17,045 nucleotides of DNA from Solirubrobacterales bacterium (GCA_003244035.1 QHBV01000196.1:1-17045), one strand, 5' to 3'. Shown: positions 1 through 7,965, counted from the first letter of the stretch. The notes: generated by a model from the sequence alone, not told the origin. Program-made: numbers and translations.

Positions 1-597
1 GGCGAGCCGACCGGCTCGATGGTCGTCGACATCGGCGGCGGCACCAGCGAGGTCGCGGTGATCTCGCTCGGCGGAATCGTCGTCTCGCAGTCGATCCGCG
101 TCGGCGGCGACGAGCTCGATGAGGCGATCATCAACTACGTCAAGCGTGAGTACAAGCTGCTGATCGGACAGCAGACCGCCGAGGAGGTCAAGCTCGAGAT
201 CGGCTCGGCGTTTCCATTGCCAGAGGAGGTGCAGGCCGAGATCCGGGGGCGCGATATGGTGTCGGGACTGCCCAAGACAGTGGTCCTGACGAGCGAGGAG
301 GTCCGCGGCGCGCTGGAGGAGCCCGTCGCACAGATCGTCGACGCCGTCAAGGAGACGCTCGACCGCACTCCCCCTGAGCTCGCCTCCGACATCATGGACC
401 GCGGCATCATGCTGGCGGGTGGCGGCTCGCTGTTGCAGGGGATCGAGGAGCGCCTGCGTCACGAAACGCAGATGCCTGCCCACCTCGCGGAGTCGCCGTT
501 GACGTGCGTAGCGGTTGGCTCGGGAAGGTCACTGGAGGAGTTCGAAGCGATCCACCGTTCGAGCAAGAATTCACGCAACCGGCGCCGCCGGTACTAG
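1..597 (+). CDS. mreB: Rod shape-determining protein MreB, C-terminal part (5' end outside window)
   Basis: This is the actin-like ATPase that forms membrane-bound filaments and directs lateral-wall peptidoglycan synthesis. The reading frame is open from base 1, so the gene starts upstream; 198 codons remain, roughly the last 55-60% of a usual ~340-residue MreB. The fragment opens with the phosphate-2 loop motif VVDIGGGTSEVAV. It continues with GGDELDEAIINYVK and the adenosine-binding motif MLAGGGSLLQGIEERL, both typical of MreB. The tail is odd: after the usual ending EEFEAI it adds a short basic stretch ending in NRRRRY, which could favour contact with the acidic membrane surface (inference). 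It is followed after 57 bp by mreC, the normal neighbour. The identification is secure; nothing can be said about the missing N-terminus. Confidence 0.97.
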   Translation, partial: GEPTGSMVVDIGGGTSEVAVISLGGIVVSQSIRVGGDELDEAIINYVKREYKLLIGQQTAEEVKLEIGSAFPLPEEVQAEIRGRDMVSGLPKTVVLTSEEVRGALEEPVAQIVDAVKETLDRTPPELASDIMDRGIMLAGGGSLLQGIEERLRHETQMPAHLAESPLTCVAVGSGRSLEEFEAIHRSSKNSRNRRRRY

Positions 598-654
598 GTT
601 GAAACCTCGTACCGAATCGGTGGCGCGGAGCAACACCTTGGAGAAGCTTAACTC

Positions 655-1551
655 GTGCACTCAAAGCAAGTCCGGCGCAGGCGCGCGGTCCTCGTGGCGC
701 TCGTCGCCGTCTCCCTGATCCTGCTGACGGCATACTTCGGCGAGTCGCCGAGCAGCCCGCTGCACAGCGTGCAGCGGGGGATCGTCGAGGTTCTCTCGCC
801 GGTCCAGGAGGGCGCGAGCAAGGTGCTCTCGCCGGTCCGAGACGTCGCCGGCTGGTTTTCCGACACGTTCAAGGCCAAGGCACAGCGCGACCAGCTGCAG
901 AAGGAGGTCGCGACGCTCCGCTCCCAGCTCACGGTGGCCCAGCAGAAGGCAATCGACGACGCCCAGCTCAGGCAGGAGGTGGGGCTAGACAACAGCACCG
1001 GCATCGCCTCCTACCAGCCCGTCGGCGCGCACGTGATCGGCCGTGATCCGACCCTCTGGTACGCGACGATCCAGGTCGACAAGGGCTCGAGCGACGGCGT
1101 CCACGTCGACGACCCGGTGCTCGGCGACGGCGCGCTCGTCGGCAAGGTCTCGACGGTCGCGTCCAATGTCTCGGTCGTGACGCTGCTCAGCGACCACTCC
1201 TTTGCCGTCGCCGCGGAGGTGCAGGACGCGAGCGGGGATGCCGGCGTGCTAGTCCCGGCGGTCGGCAATCCGAACCAGCTCCTGCTTCAGTACCTGCCCA
1301 AGCCCGCGCCCGGGCAGGGTCCGCGGGTGGGCCAGCAGGTCGTCACCACCGGCTACAAGTCAGGTCCGCTGACCTCGCTGTACCCACCCGGAATCCCGAT
1401 CGGGCAGGTCTCGAACGCCGACCAGAACGATCTGCTCAACAACGGGCAGGTACAGGTCCGGCCCGACGCCGACCTGCGTCACCTGGGCGCGGTCCAGATT
1501 CTCACCCGCACGCCCGCCGGCTCCCAGCTCGCCCAGGTGCCTGGCGGATGA
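655..1551 (+). CDS. mreC: Rod shape-determining protein MreC
   Basis: MreC is a bitopic membrane protein that links MreB filaments to PBP2/RodA in the periplasmic-side space and activates wall synthesis. The 298-residue product has a short basic cytoplasmic N-terminus (HSKQVRRRR), one membrane span at about residues 11-28, and a heptad-like coiled coil at about residues 75-115 (KAKAQRDQLQKEVATLRSQL). A beta-rich MreC domain follows, with the typical ARVIGRDPT-like strand (HVIGRDPTLWYATIQVDKGS). Length is normal for the family. The start is GTG at 655, with GGAG at 640-643 as a plausible ribosome site; no ATG gives a better N-terminus. The stop overlaps the mreD start by 4 bp (ATGA), indicating coupling. 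Confidence 0.96.
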   Translation: MHSKQVRRRRAVLVALVAVSLILLTAYFGESPSSPLHSVQRGIVEVLSPVQEGASKVLSPVRDVAGWFSDTFKAKAQRDQLQKEVATLRSQLTVAQQKAIDDAQLRQEVGLDNSTGIASYQPVGAHVIGRDPTLWYATIQVDKGSSDGVHVDDPVLGDGALVGKVSTVASNVSVVTLLSDHSFAVAAEVQDASGDAGVLVPAVGNPNQLLLQYLPKPAPGQGPRVGQQVVTTGYKSGPLTSLYPPGIPIGQVSNADQNDLLNNGQVQVRPDADLRHLGAVQILTRTPAGSQLAQVPGG

Positions 1552-2153
1552 GCGAGTCGATGAGCCTCTCGCTGCGGCTGCTCGCGCTGGCGCTCGTCAC
1601 CGTCGTGGTCCAGCAGGCCGCGGTCTCGCAGCTTTCGATCTTCGGCGTGAGCACGGATCTGACGCCGTTGGTGGTGATGTCGGTCGGGCTGCTGGCCGGC
1701 TCGATGGCGGGAGCGGCGATGGGCTTTGGCACGGGCCTGCTCGTCGACCTGGTGCTCGTGCAGACCCTCGGCGTGACTTCGCTGCTGTACATCGCGATCG
1801 GATACTGGTCAGGCCGGTTGCGGGAGCTGCGCGACCCAGCGCATGGGCTCGTGCCGCTGGCGATGGGCGCGGCGGCGACCGCGGTCGCGGGGTTCGGGAT
1901 GACGGTGATCCAGTTCCTGCTCGGGGTCGACGCTCCCGTCAGCCTGCTGCTGGTCCAGCAGATCGTGATCACGGTGCTCGTGAACACGCTGCTCGCGCTG
2001 CCGGTGTACGCGCTCGTCCGGCGGATCATCACGCCGGCGCTCCCCGACGATCCCCGGCGGCGTCGCCGGCGCGCTTACACAACCGGCGGGCTCAGCCCGC
2101 TGCAGCGCCCGGCCGGGCGACTCGGGACGATCCCTCGCTCCCCGGCGCGATGA
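1548..2153 (+). CDS. mreD: Rod shape-determining protein MreD
   Basis: MreD is the small polytopic membrane partner of MreC in the elongasome. The 201-residue product has about five hydrophobic segments between residues 6 and 160. These include LLALALVTVVVQQAA at the N-terminus and a central segment containing GFGTGLLVDLVLVQTLG, whose G-x-x-x-D-L pattern is typical of MreD. The last ~40 residues (from about PDDPRRRRRR) form a basic, proline-rich cytoplasmic tail not needed for the core fold and longer than in most MreD proteins. The start is the ATG overlapping the mreC stop; a second in-frame ATG at 1560 would only remove four residues. The stop overlaps the PBP2 start by 4 bp. MreD diverges quickly in sequence, so the call rests on topology plus its position between mreC and PBP2. 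Confidence 0.93.
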   Translation: MSESMSLSLRLLALALVTVVVQQAAVSQLSIFGVSTDLTPLVVMSVGLLAGSMAGAAMGFGTGLLVDLVLVQTLGVTSLLYIAIGYWSGRLRELRDPAHGLVPLAMGAAATAVAGFGMTVIQFLLGVDAPVSLLLVQQIVITVLVNTLLALPVYALVRRIITPALPDDPRRRRRRAYTTGGLSPLQRPAGRLGTIPRSPAR

Positions 2154-4228
2154 TCCAGCCGCCCGAAGATCGCCGAGCGCCGCTCACGCCCCAGCTCGCA
2201 TTGCGCGTGGCGGTCCTCGGCGGGGTCGTGCTCGCGATGTTCGCGATCGTCTTCTTTCGCCTCTGGTTCCTGCAGGTGCTGAGCGGCGAGCAGTACGTGG
2301 CCCAGGCGCGGAACAACCGCGTGCGCGAGCTCGCGATCCCGGCCCCCCGCGGCGATATCGTCGACGCCAGCGACAACACGCTCGTCGCCTCGAAGCGGGC
2401 GATCGCCGTGCAGATCTCGCCGCCGGACCTGCCCGTCCCGCCGAAGCCGGACAGTCCGGGGACGCAGCCCCCGCGCGATGCGGCGGTCTACCGGCGGCTC
2501 GCGCGGGTGCTCCGGGTCTCGACCCGGGCGGCGCCCTGCAAGGTCGCCGTCGCAGGCGTCGTGCAGCGCCCCACGCTGGCCCCGATCCCCTGTGCCGTCG
2601 CGCAGAAGCAGGCGCAGCTGCCCTACGCCAACGTCACGGTCAAGACCGACGTCTCCAAGGCCGTTCAGTACTACCTGGCCGAGCGCGAGGACCGGTTCCC
2701 AGGAGTGCACATCACCACGGTGTACACGCGCTCGTATCCGCTCGGCACCGTGGCGGCCCAGCTGTTCGGCACCGTGGGGCCGATCAGCTGCGTCTCGTCC
2801 GGCAACTGCGAGCTCCACGAAGCCCGCTACCGCGGCGTCTCGCAGAACGCGATCATCGGACAATCCGGGCTCGAGTACTACTACGACCAGTACCTCCGGG
2901 GCAAGGACGGTGCCGACAAGGTCCAGGTCAATGCGCTCGGGGCCTTCGAGAGCTATCTCCCCGAGCGCAAGCCCGTCCCCGGCCACTCGCTCAAGCTCTC
3001 GCTCGACGTCAACCTGCAGAAGGCCGGCCAGCAGGCCCTGCAGCAGGCGATCGACAGCAACCCTCCGGCAGGCGCGGGCGCGTTCGTCGCACTCGACCCC
3101 GACACCGGATCGGTACTGGCGATGGGGTCCGCACCGACGTTCGATCCGAACGTCTTCACCAAGCCGATTACGACGGCCAAGTACAAGCAGCTGTTCGGAC
3201 AGGGTGCGGGCTTCCCGCAACTCGACCGCGCGATCCAGAGCGGATACCCGACGGGGTCGACGTTCAAGGGGATCACGGCGACCGCGGCACTGCAGAGCGG
3301 CGCATGGAGCCTAGGTCAGACATTCGATGACTCCGGGCAGTTCTGCGTCAGCGGCGAGTGCCGGCACAACGCCGGCAACGCCATCTACGGAGTGCTCGAC
3401 ATCGTCCAGGCGATCATGGTCTCCTCCGACGACTTCTTCTACAACCTCGGCCGCGCGCTGAACGTCGATCCGGCCACGCACCCGAACGGGGGCGCACTGC
3501 AGCAGTGGGCGCGCGCTTACGGGATCGGACAGCCGACGGGCATCGATCTCGGCGGGGAAAACGCAGGGATCCTGCCGACGCCCGCGTGGCGCACGCGCCG
3601 CAACCAGCTGGAGGCGGAGTGCGACAAGGCGACCGGCCCGTTCAGGGGTAAGCCGAAGCATCCGTCGGGAGGGTGCGGGATCGCCGACGGCACCAACCGT
3701 CCGTGGTCGGTCGGCGACAACGAGAACCTCGCCGTCGGCCAGGGTGACCTCGAGGCCACGCCGCTGCAGCTCGCGGTCGCCTACTCGGCGATCGCCAACG
3801 GCGGCAAGGTCGTGCGCCCGCACGTCGGGCTCGAGGTCGACGCCCAGGACGGGACGCTGCTGCAGAAGATCGATCCGCCCCCGGCGCGCTACATCCACAT
3901 CGACCCGACGAATCTCGATGCGATCCGCCAGGGCCTCCGTGACGCGGCCTCGCAGCCTGGCGGGACATCCGCGGACGTGTTCGCCAATTTCCCCGAGCAG
4001 GTCTACGGCAAGACCGGGACCGCCCAGCACACCGGCCAGGCCGACCAGGCCTGGTACGTTTGCTTCGTTCCCTCCTCGGCGACCAGCAAGCCGATCCTGG
4101 TCGTCGTGACCGTCGAGCAGGGTGGCTTCGGGGCGATCGCGGCCGCGCCGGTGGCACGGGAGATCCTCTCGCAATGGTTCTTCGGCAAGCGCGGGCAGTA
4201 CGTGGCCGGGAGCTCGAAGACGCTGTGA
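2150..4228 (+). CDS. mrdA: Penicillin-binding protein 2, elongation-specific DD-transpeptidase (class B PBP)
   Basis: This enzyme cross-links new peptidoglycan strands outside the membrane during cell elongation and works as a pair with RodA. The 692-residue product has one membrane anchor at about residues 17-44. The PBP dimerisation/pedestal region follows (APRGDIVDASDNTLVAS near residue 64), then the transpeptidase domain. The catalytic motifs are all present: SxxK at S370-T-F-K373 (PTGSTFKG), the SxD/SxN position at S425-S-D427, and KTG at K621-T-G623. Length is slightly above E. coli PBP2. There are nine cysteines, all on the outer side, eight of them in close pairs (130/148, 214/220, 399/404, 491/509) plus one at 638, which suggests disulfides. 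The gene overlaps mreD upstream and rodA downstream by 4 bp each. Confidence 0.97.
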   Translation: MIQPPEDRRAPLTPQLALRVAVLGGVVLAMFAIVFFRLWFLQVLSGEQYVAQARNNRVRELAIPAPRGDIVDASDNTLVASKRAIAVQISPPDLPVPPKPDSPGTQPPRDAAVYRRLARVLRVSTRAAPCKVAVAGVVQRPTLAPIPCAVAQKQAQLPYANVTVKTDVSKAVQYYLAEREDRFPGVHITTVYTRSYPLGTVAAQLFGTVGPISCVSSGNCELHEARYRGVSQNAIIGQSGLEYYYDQYLRGKDGADKVQVNALGAFESYLPERKPVPGHSLKLSLDVNLQKAGQQALQQAIDSNPPAGAGAFVALDPDTGSVLAMGSAPTFDPNVFTKPITTAKYKQLFGQGAGFPQLDRAIQSGYPTGSTFKGITATAALQSGAWSLGQTFDDSGQFCVSGECRHNAGNAIYGVLDIVQAIMVSSDDFFYNLGRALNVDPATHPNGGALQQWARAYGIGQPTGIDLGGENAGILPTPAWRTRRNQLEAECDKATGPFRGKPKHPSGGCGIADGTNRPWSVGDNENLAVGQGDLEATPLQLAVAYSAIANGGKVVRPHVGLEVDAQDGTLLQKIDPPPARYIHIDPTNLDAIRQGLRDAASQPGGTSADVFANFPEQVYGKTGTAQHTGQADQAWYVCFVPSSATSKPILVVVTVEQGGFGAIAAAPVAREILSQWFFGKRGQYVAGSSKTL

Positions 4229-5409
4229 GTGCGATTCCGATCCACCCCGCCGAGGACTCCGCACCCGCCGGGCGCGCTCCGCTGACGCTGATCGACCCGC
4301 TGCTGCTGCTCGGCGCGCTCGGCCTCGTCGCCTGCTCGCTGATCACGCTGCACAGCGCGACCAGCAACACGAACCCGGGACACCCGCTCTACTACGTCGA
4401 GCGGCAGGCGATCTACGCCGGGATCGGGATCGTCGTGGCGGTGTTCCTGGCGCGGATCGACTACTCGCGGCTGCGCGAGTACAAGCTCGGCCTTTACGGG
4501 GTGATGATCGTCCTGAATCTCGTCGTGTTCGCGATGCCGGCGATCCGCGGCGCCCACCGGTGGATCCCGCTGCCGGGCTTCCTGGTGCAGTCCTCGGAGT
4601 TCGGCAAGGTGCTCGTGATCGCGTCGCTGGCGGCGTTCGCCGTGGACCGTGCGAGGCGGCTGCACGAGCGGCGGACGACCGCACGGATCATGCTGCTGGC
4701 GCTGATTCCGGCGCTGCTGGTGATCCCCCAGCCGGACCTCGGCACCGCGATGGTGTACGTCGCGATCGGCTTTTCGCTGCTGTTCCTGGCCGGGACGTCG
4801 TGGAAGCAGATCACCGCCCTACTGGCGGTCTTCGTCGCCGCGATCGCGATCGTGCTCGCCGGCGCGCCCGCGCTGGGGGTGCACGTGCTGAAGACCTATC
4901 AGGTCCAACGGTTGACCGCCTTCGTCGACCCCGCGCACGCCGGCACCTCGGGCTATCAGCTCCAACAGTCGCTGATCGCGATCGGCTCGGGCGAGAAGAC
5001 CGGTCGCGGAGTCGCGAACGCGACCCAGACCAAGCTGAACTACCTTCCCGCCAACGACACCGACTTCATCTTCGCGGCCGTCGGAGAGATCTACGGCTTC
5101 GTCGGGGCGGCGGTGGTGCTGTCGCTGTACGCGCTCTTGATCTGGCGCGCGCTGCGAATCCTCACGATCGCCAAGAACCTGTACGGGACCCTGATCGCCG
5201 GCGGCATCCTCGCGATGCTCACGTTTGAGGTATTCGTCAACGTCGGGGTGACGCTCGGGATCATGCCGATCACCGGCGTGCCGCTGCCGCTGATGAGCTA
5301 CGGCGGCTCCTCGGTGCTCGTGACGTTCATTGCCCTCGGCCTGCTGCAGTCGATCCACATCCAGGCGAGGATCGCCTCCGCATCCAAGGGCCGAGCGCTG
5401 ATCTTCTGA
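4225..5409 (+). CDS. rodA: Rod shape-determining protein RodA, SEDS peptidoglycan glycosyltransferase
   Basis: RodA polymerises lipid II into glycan strands in the membrane and is activated by its partner PBP2, encoded just upstream. The start chosen is GTG at 4225, overlapping the PBP2 stop as GTGA; the frame stays open 55 codons further upstream, but that part is only PBP2 sequence in another frame. The 394-residue product has about ten membrane spans. Family motifs include GAHRWIPLPGFLVQSSE, PDLGTAMV, and the long extracellular loop ending PANDTDFIFAAVGE. The Asp of TDFIFA (D280) corresponds to the residue needed for polymerase activity in RodA/FtsW proteins. The C-terminal GVPLPLMSYGGSS is the signature of this family. 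Position next to PBP2 and MreBCD separates it from FtsW. Confidence 0.96.
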   Translation: MSAIPIHPAEDSAPAGRAPLTLIDPLLLLGALGLVACSLITLHSATSNTNPGHPLYYVERQAIYAGIGIVVAVFLARIDYSRLREYKLGLYGVMIVLNLVVFAMPAIRGAHRWIPLPGFLVQSSEFGKVLVIASLAAFAVDRARRLHERRTTARIMLLALIPALLVIPQPDLGTAMVYVAIGFSLLFLAGTSWKQITALLAVFVAAIAIVLAGAPALGVHVLKTYQVQRLTAFVDPAHAGTSGYQLQQSLIAIGSGEKTGRGVANATQTKLNYLPANDTDFIFAAVGEIYGFVGAAVVLSLYALLIWRALRILTIAKNLYGTLIAGGILAMLTFEVFVNVGVTLGIMPITGVPLPLMSYGGSSVLVTFIALGLLQSIHIQARIASASKGRALIF

Positions 5410-5435
5410 TGGGAGGCTGCGACACCCTCGTGGAT

Positions 5436-5481
5436 GCGCGGCCCCAAACCAAGGCCGCGCCGCCCCCTGGGCGGCGCGGCC
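5436..5481 (+). promoter_or_regulatory. Two mutually exclusive GC-rich hairpins in the rodA-RNase gap
   Basis: Segment 5453-5465 can pair with 5469-5481 in a perfect 13-bp stem with a 3-nt loop. Its first 8 nt (5453-5460) can instead pair perfectly with 5436-5443 around a 9-nt loop. This works because GCGCGGCCC occurs twice, at 5436-5444 and 5474-5482, as a direct repeat flanking the shared segment. No T-tract follows, so a classic intrinsic terminator is not obvious. The large stem ends 25 nt before the RNase start codon and 9 nt before its ribosome site. It could be a terminator for the mre operon, a processing or stability element, or a switch in the RNase 5' leader. The pairing is seen; the function is inferred. 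Confidence 0.55.
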
Positions 5482-5506
5482 CAATCTTCCAAAGGACTGA
5501 ACCCAA

Positions 5507-7525
5507 TTGAAAAAGCAAGTGCTGGTCAGCGTCGACCGCGGGGAGACCCGGGTCGCGCTGCTGGAGGCGACGGGAACTGTCGCCGCACGCAAGCCCGCGG
5601 CGGGCACGTCCCGCCGCCGGCGCAAGCCCGCCAAGCCCGCGGCCGGCTACCAGGTCGCCGAGCTGTACCTCGAGCGCCGAGGCGCACGCTCGATCGTCGG
5701 CAACATCTACAAGGGGCGTGTGGACACCGTGCTCGCGGGCCTGGAGGCGGCATTCGTCGACATCGGGCTCGAGAAGAACGGGTTCCTGCACGTCGACGAG
5801 ATCGTGCTGCCCGGGATCGAGGCGCCGCGACGCGGCCGGGAGGGCGCTCGCGACGGTCGCCAGATCACCGAGATGCTCAAGACCGGGGCCGAGATCGTGG
5901 TGCAGGTGGTCAAGGATCCTCTGAAGACCAAGGGCGCTCGGCTGTCGATGGATCTGACCATCGCGGGGCGCTACATGGTCTACGCGCCATATGGCGAGGG
6001 CGTCGGCGTCTCCCGCCGGCTGGATGACAAGGAGCGCGAGCGACAGCGCAAGCAGGCGGCCAAGCTCGATCTCAAGGGCGCGGGGGCAATCATCCGAACG
6101 GCCGCGCACGGTGCCAAGCGAACCGATCTCGAGCGCGAGCTGCTGTACCTGTTCAAGCTCAACGAGGTGCTGCAGAAGCGAGTCGCCGACACGTCCGCGC
6201 CGGCGCTCGTCTTCCAGGAGGCGGACCTGTCGGTCCGCGTCGTGCGCGACATCTTCTCGGCTGCTTTCGAGCGCGCCGTCGTCGACGATCCCAAGCAGCA
6301 CCACCGGCTGCTCTCGTTCTTCTCTCGTACCGCTCCCGAGCTGGTCGACCGGGTCGAGCTGTGGCAGGAGGAGGAGCCGCTGTTCGAGGCGTTCGGCGTC
6401 GAGCGGGTGCTGGCCTCGACGCTCTCGCGCCGCGTCGACCTTCTCAGCGGCGGATACCTGATCATCGACTACGCCGAGGCGCTGACGGTGATCGACGTCA
6501 ACTCGGGGTCGTTCATCGGCCGCGGCAAGGGGGCTCGACTGGAGGACACGATCACCAAGACCAACCTGGAGGCGGCCGATGAGGTGGTCAGGCAGCTGCG
6601 CCTGCGCGACATCGGCGGCATCATCGTGATCGACTTCATCGACATGGCGCGCGCGCGCAACCGCGACGCCGTCCTCAAGACGCTGCGCAAGGCCCTCGAC
6701 GAGGATCGCACAAAGACGTTCGTGGTCGAAATTTCTCCCCTGGGACTGGTCGAGATGACGCGCCAGAACGTGACCGACGGCGTGCGCGAGATCATGACCA
6801 GGCCGTGCCCCACGTGCGATGGGGAGGGCGTGATCAAGTCCGAGGAGACGATCGCGATCGAGTTCGAGCGCCGGCTCCGGGACCTGGCGAAGGAGGCCTC
6901 GGCCGAGGCGCTGTTGATCCAGATGAACCCGCGCGTGAGCGCCGAGTTCACGGGCAACGACGCGCGGGTGCTGCACGCGATCGAGGCGGAGACCGGCAAG
7001 TGGTTTCACTTCGAGGGGTCCGAGGGGCTGCCGCTCGATCACTTCGCCGTCCTGCTCGAGGGCGACCGCGAGCAGGTGCTCGAGCGGGCGCTCCCGTTCC
7101 GCGAGGGCGAGGAGGTCCACGTCGAGATCGTCGAGCCGCACATGTACAGCCCGGACAACGCGGTGGCCAAGGTCGACGGCTACATCATCTCGGTCAGGGG
7201 CGCCACCAAGCACATCGGCAAGAAGCGGCTGGTGCTGATCGAGGAGGTCGGGCGCACATCCGCGGTCGCGTCGCTCGTCCCGGGCGCTCCAGATGGTCCG
7301 GACGGATCGGACGGCGCCCGCGACTCGGACGGCGCCGGAAACTCGGACGGCGCCGGAAACTCGGACGGCGCCGGCGAGTCGGGTGGCACGGGTGGATCGG
7401 AGGGTGTCGCCGGAGCGGACGATGGCGTAGACTCGAAGCCTCGGCGTCGGGGCCGCAGAGGCGGACGGCGCCGCTCCGGCGCCAAGGTGGAGTCCGCCGC
7501 CACGGCATCCTCCTCCTCGGACTAG
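5507..7525 (+). CDS. rng: Ribonuclease E/G family endoribonuclease
   Basis: This single-strand endoribonuclease acts in mRNA decay and rRNA/tRNA maturation. The start is TTG at 5507, supported by AAAGGA at 5491-5496 and the family-like N-terminus KKQVLVSVDRGETRVALLE. The S1 region follows (GNIYKGRVDTVLAGLEAAFVDIG). Catalytic metal-binding Asp residues are D330 in VIDVNSG and D376 in IVIDFIDM; the Zn-link motif is C434-P-T-C437. The protein is 672 residues: a full catalytic domain plus a disordered tail, longer than RNase G and shorter than E. coli RNase E. Two oddities are seen: a basic Ala/Pro insertion at about residues 21-48, before the second strand of the N-terminal fold, and a tail with SDGAGN-type repeats followed by an Arg-rich stretch. 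It lies just upstream of rplU-rpmA, a common actinobacterial arrangement. Whether to call it rne or rng is a matter of convention. Confidence 0.95.
   Translation: MKKQVLVSVDRGETRVALLEATGTVAARKPAAGTSRRRRKPAKPAAGYQVAELYLERRGARSIVGNIYKGRVDTVLAGLEAAFVDIGLEKNGFLHVDEIVLPGIEAPRRGREGARDGRQITEMLKTGAEIVVQVVKDPLKTKGARLSMDLTIAGRYMVYAPYGEGVGVSRRLDDKERERQRKQAAKLDLKGAGAIIRTAAHGAKRTDLERELLYLFKLNEVLQKRVADTSAPALVFQEADLSVRVVRDIFSAAFERAVVDDPKQHHRLLSFFSRTAPELVDRVELWQEEEPLFEAFGVERVLASTLSRRVDLLSGGYLIIDYAEALTVIDVNSGSFIGRGKGARLEDTITKTNLEAADEVVRQLRLRDIGGIIVIDFIDMARARNRDAVLKTLRKALDEDRTKTFVVEISPLGLVEMTRQNVTDGVREIMTRPCPTCDGEGVIKSEETIAIEFERRLRDLAKEASAEALLIQMNPRVSAEFTGNDARVLHAIEAETGKWFHFEGSEGLPLDHFAVLLEGDREQVLERALPFREGEEVHVEIVEPHMYSPDNAVAKVDGYIISVRGATKHIGKKRLVLIEEVGRTSAVASLVPGAPDGPDGSDGARDSDGAGNSDGAGNSDGAGESGGTGGSEGVAGADDGVDSKPRRRGRRGGRRRSGAKVESAATASSSSD
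7305..7376 (+). repeat. 18-nt tandem repeat inside the RNase E/G tail
   Basis: An 18-nt unit (ACTCGGACGGCGCCGGAA) occurs at 7323-7340 and 7341-7358 identically, again at 7359-7376 with two changes, and in a degenerate form at 7305-7322. It keeps the reading frame and encodes acidic, glycine-rich hexapeptides of the type NSDGAG. It lies in the disordered linker between the catalytic part and the Arg-rich end, so copy number could vary between strains without breaking the enzyme. Confidence 0.85.
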
Positions 7526-7527
7526 AC

Positions 7528-7965
7528 ATGTACGCAATCGTCAAGACAGGTGGCAAGCAGTACCGGGTGCAGCGGGGCCAGTCGCTGCTGGTCGAGCGGC
7601 TGCCCGTGGAGGACGGCGCCAGCGTGGAGCTGGCGCCGCTGCTGTACGTCGATGGTTCGGACGTTCTCGACGGTGAGGGGCTGGCCGGCGTCACGGTGCA
7701 GGCTCGCGTGGTGGCGCACGAACGCGGGCCGAAGCTCAGGATCGTCAAGTTCAAGCCCAAGCGCGGGTACAAGCGCCGGACCGGCCACCGCCAGGAGCTG
7801 ACCAGGCTCGAGGTGACGGGGATCGAGCGTTCCCGCCGATCGGCGCCCGAGGCGGCCCCGACCCGCAAGGCTGCCCCGGCGGCGGTCGCCGCGCCGGTGG
7901 TCGCTGCGCCGGAGGCCGCGCCGGCGCCCGGCCTGGACACCCCGGAGGCGACCGATGGCGCATAA
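7528..7965 (+). CDS. rplU: Large ribosomal subunit protein bL21
   Basis: bL21 is a 50S subunit protein that binds 23S rRNA. The start is ATG at 7528, giving the classic N-terminus MYAIVKTGGKQYRVQ; a longer open frame upstream is only RNase sequence read in another frame. The family core runs to about residue 103 and includes KLRIVKFKPKRGYKRRTGHRQ, the rRNA-binding signature. The remaining ~42 residues are an Ala/Pro-rich tail not present in the compact ~103-residue bL21 of E. coli. It starts 2 nt after the RNase stop, with no room for its own leader, so it is probably co-transcribed and translationally coupled. Its 3' end carries the rpmA ribosome site (GGAGG, 7944-7948) and overlaps rpmA by 11 bp. 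Confidence 0.97.
   Translation: MYAIVKTGGKQYRVQRGQSLLVERLPVEDGASVELAPLLYVDGSDVLDGEGLAGVTVQARVVAHERGPKLRIVKFKPKRGYKRRTGHRQELTRLEVTGIERSRRSAPEAAPTRKAAPAAVAAPVVAAPEAAPAPGLDTPEATDGA

Noticed and set aside
2075..4264. Two long - strand open frames opposite PBP2 (2075-3220 and 3311-4264)
   Set aside because: PBP2 carries all its catalytic motifs on the + strand; the antisense products look like low-complexity Arg/Asp-rich shadows.
6805..7527. Possible long N-terminal extension of bL21
   Set aside because: It is RNase sequence in another frame; bL21 starts with MYAIVKTGG at 7528.
5327..7537. Open frame of 736 codons on the - strand opposite the RNase gene
   Set aside because: It mirrors a strongly conserved RNase E/G gene; long antisense frames are common in high-GC codon use, and its product has no recognisable domain.
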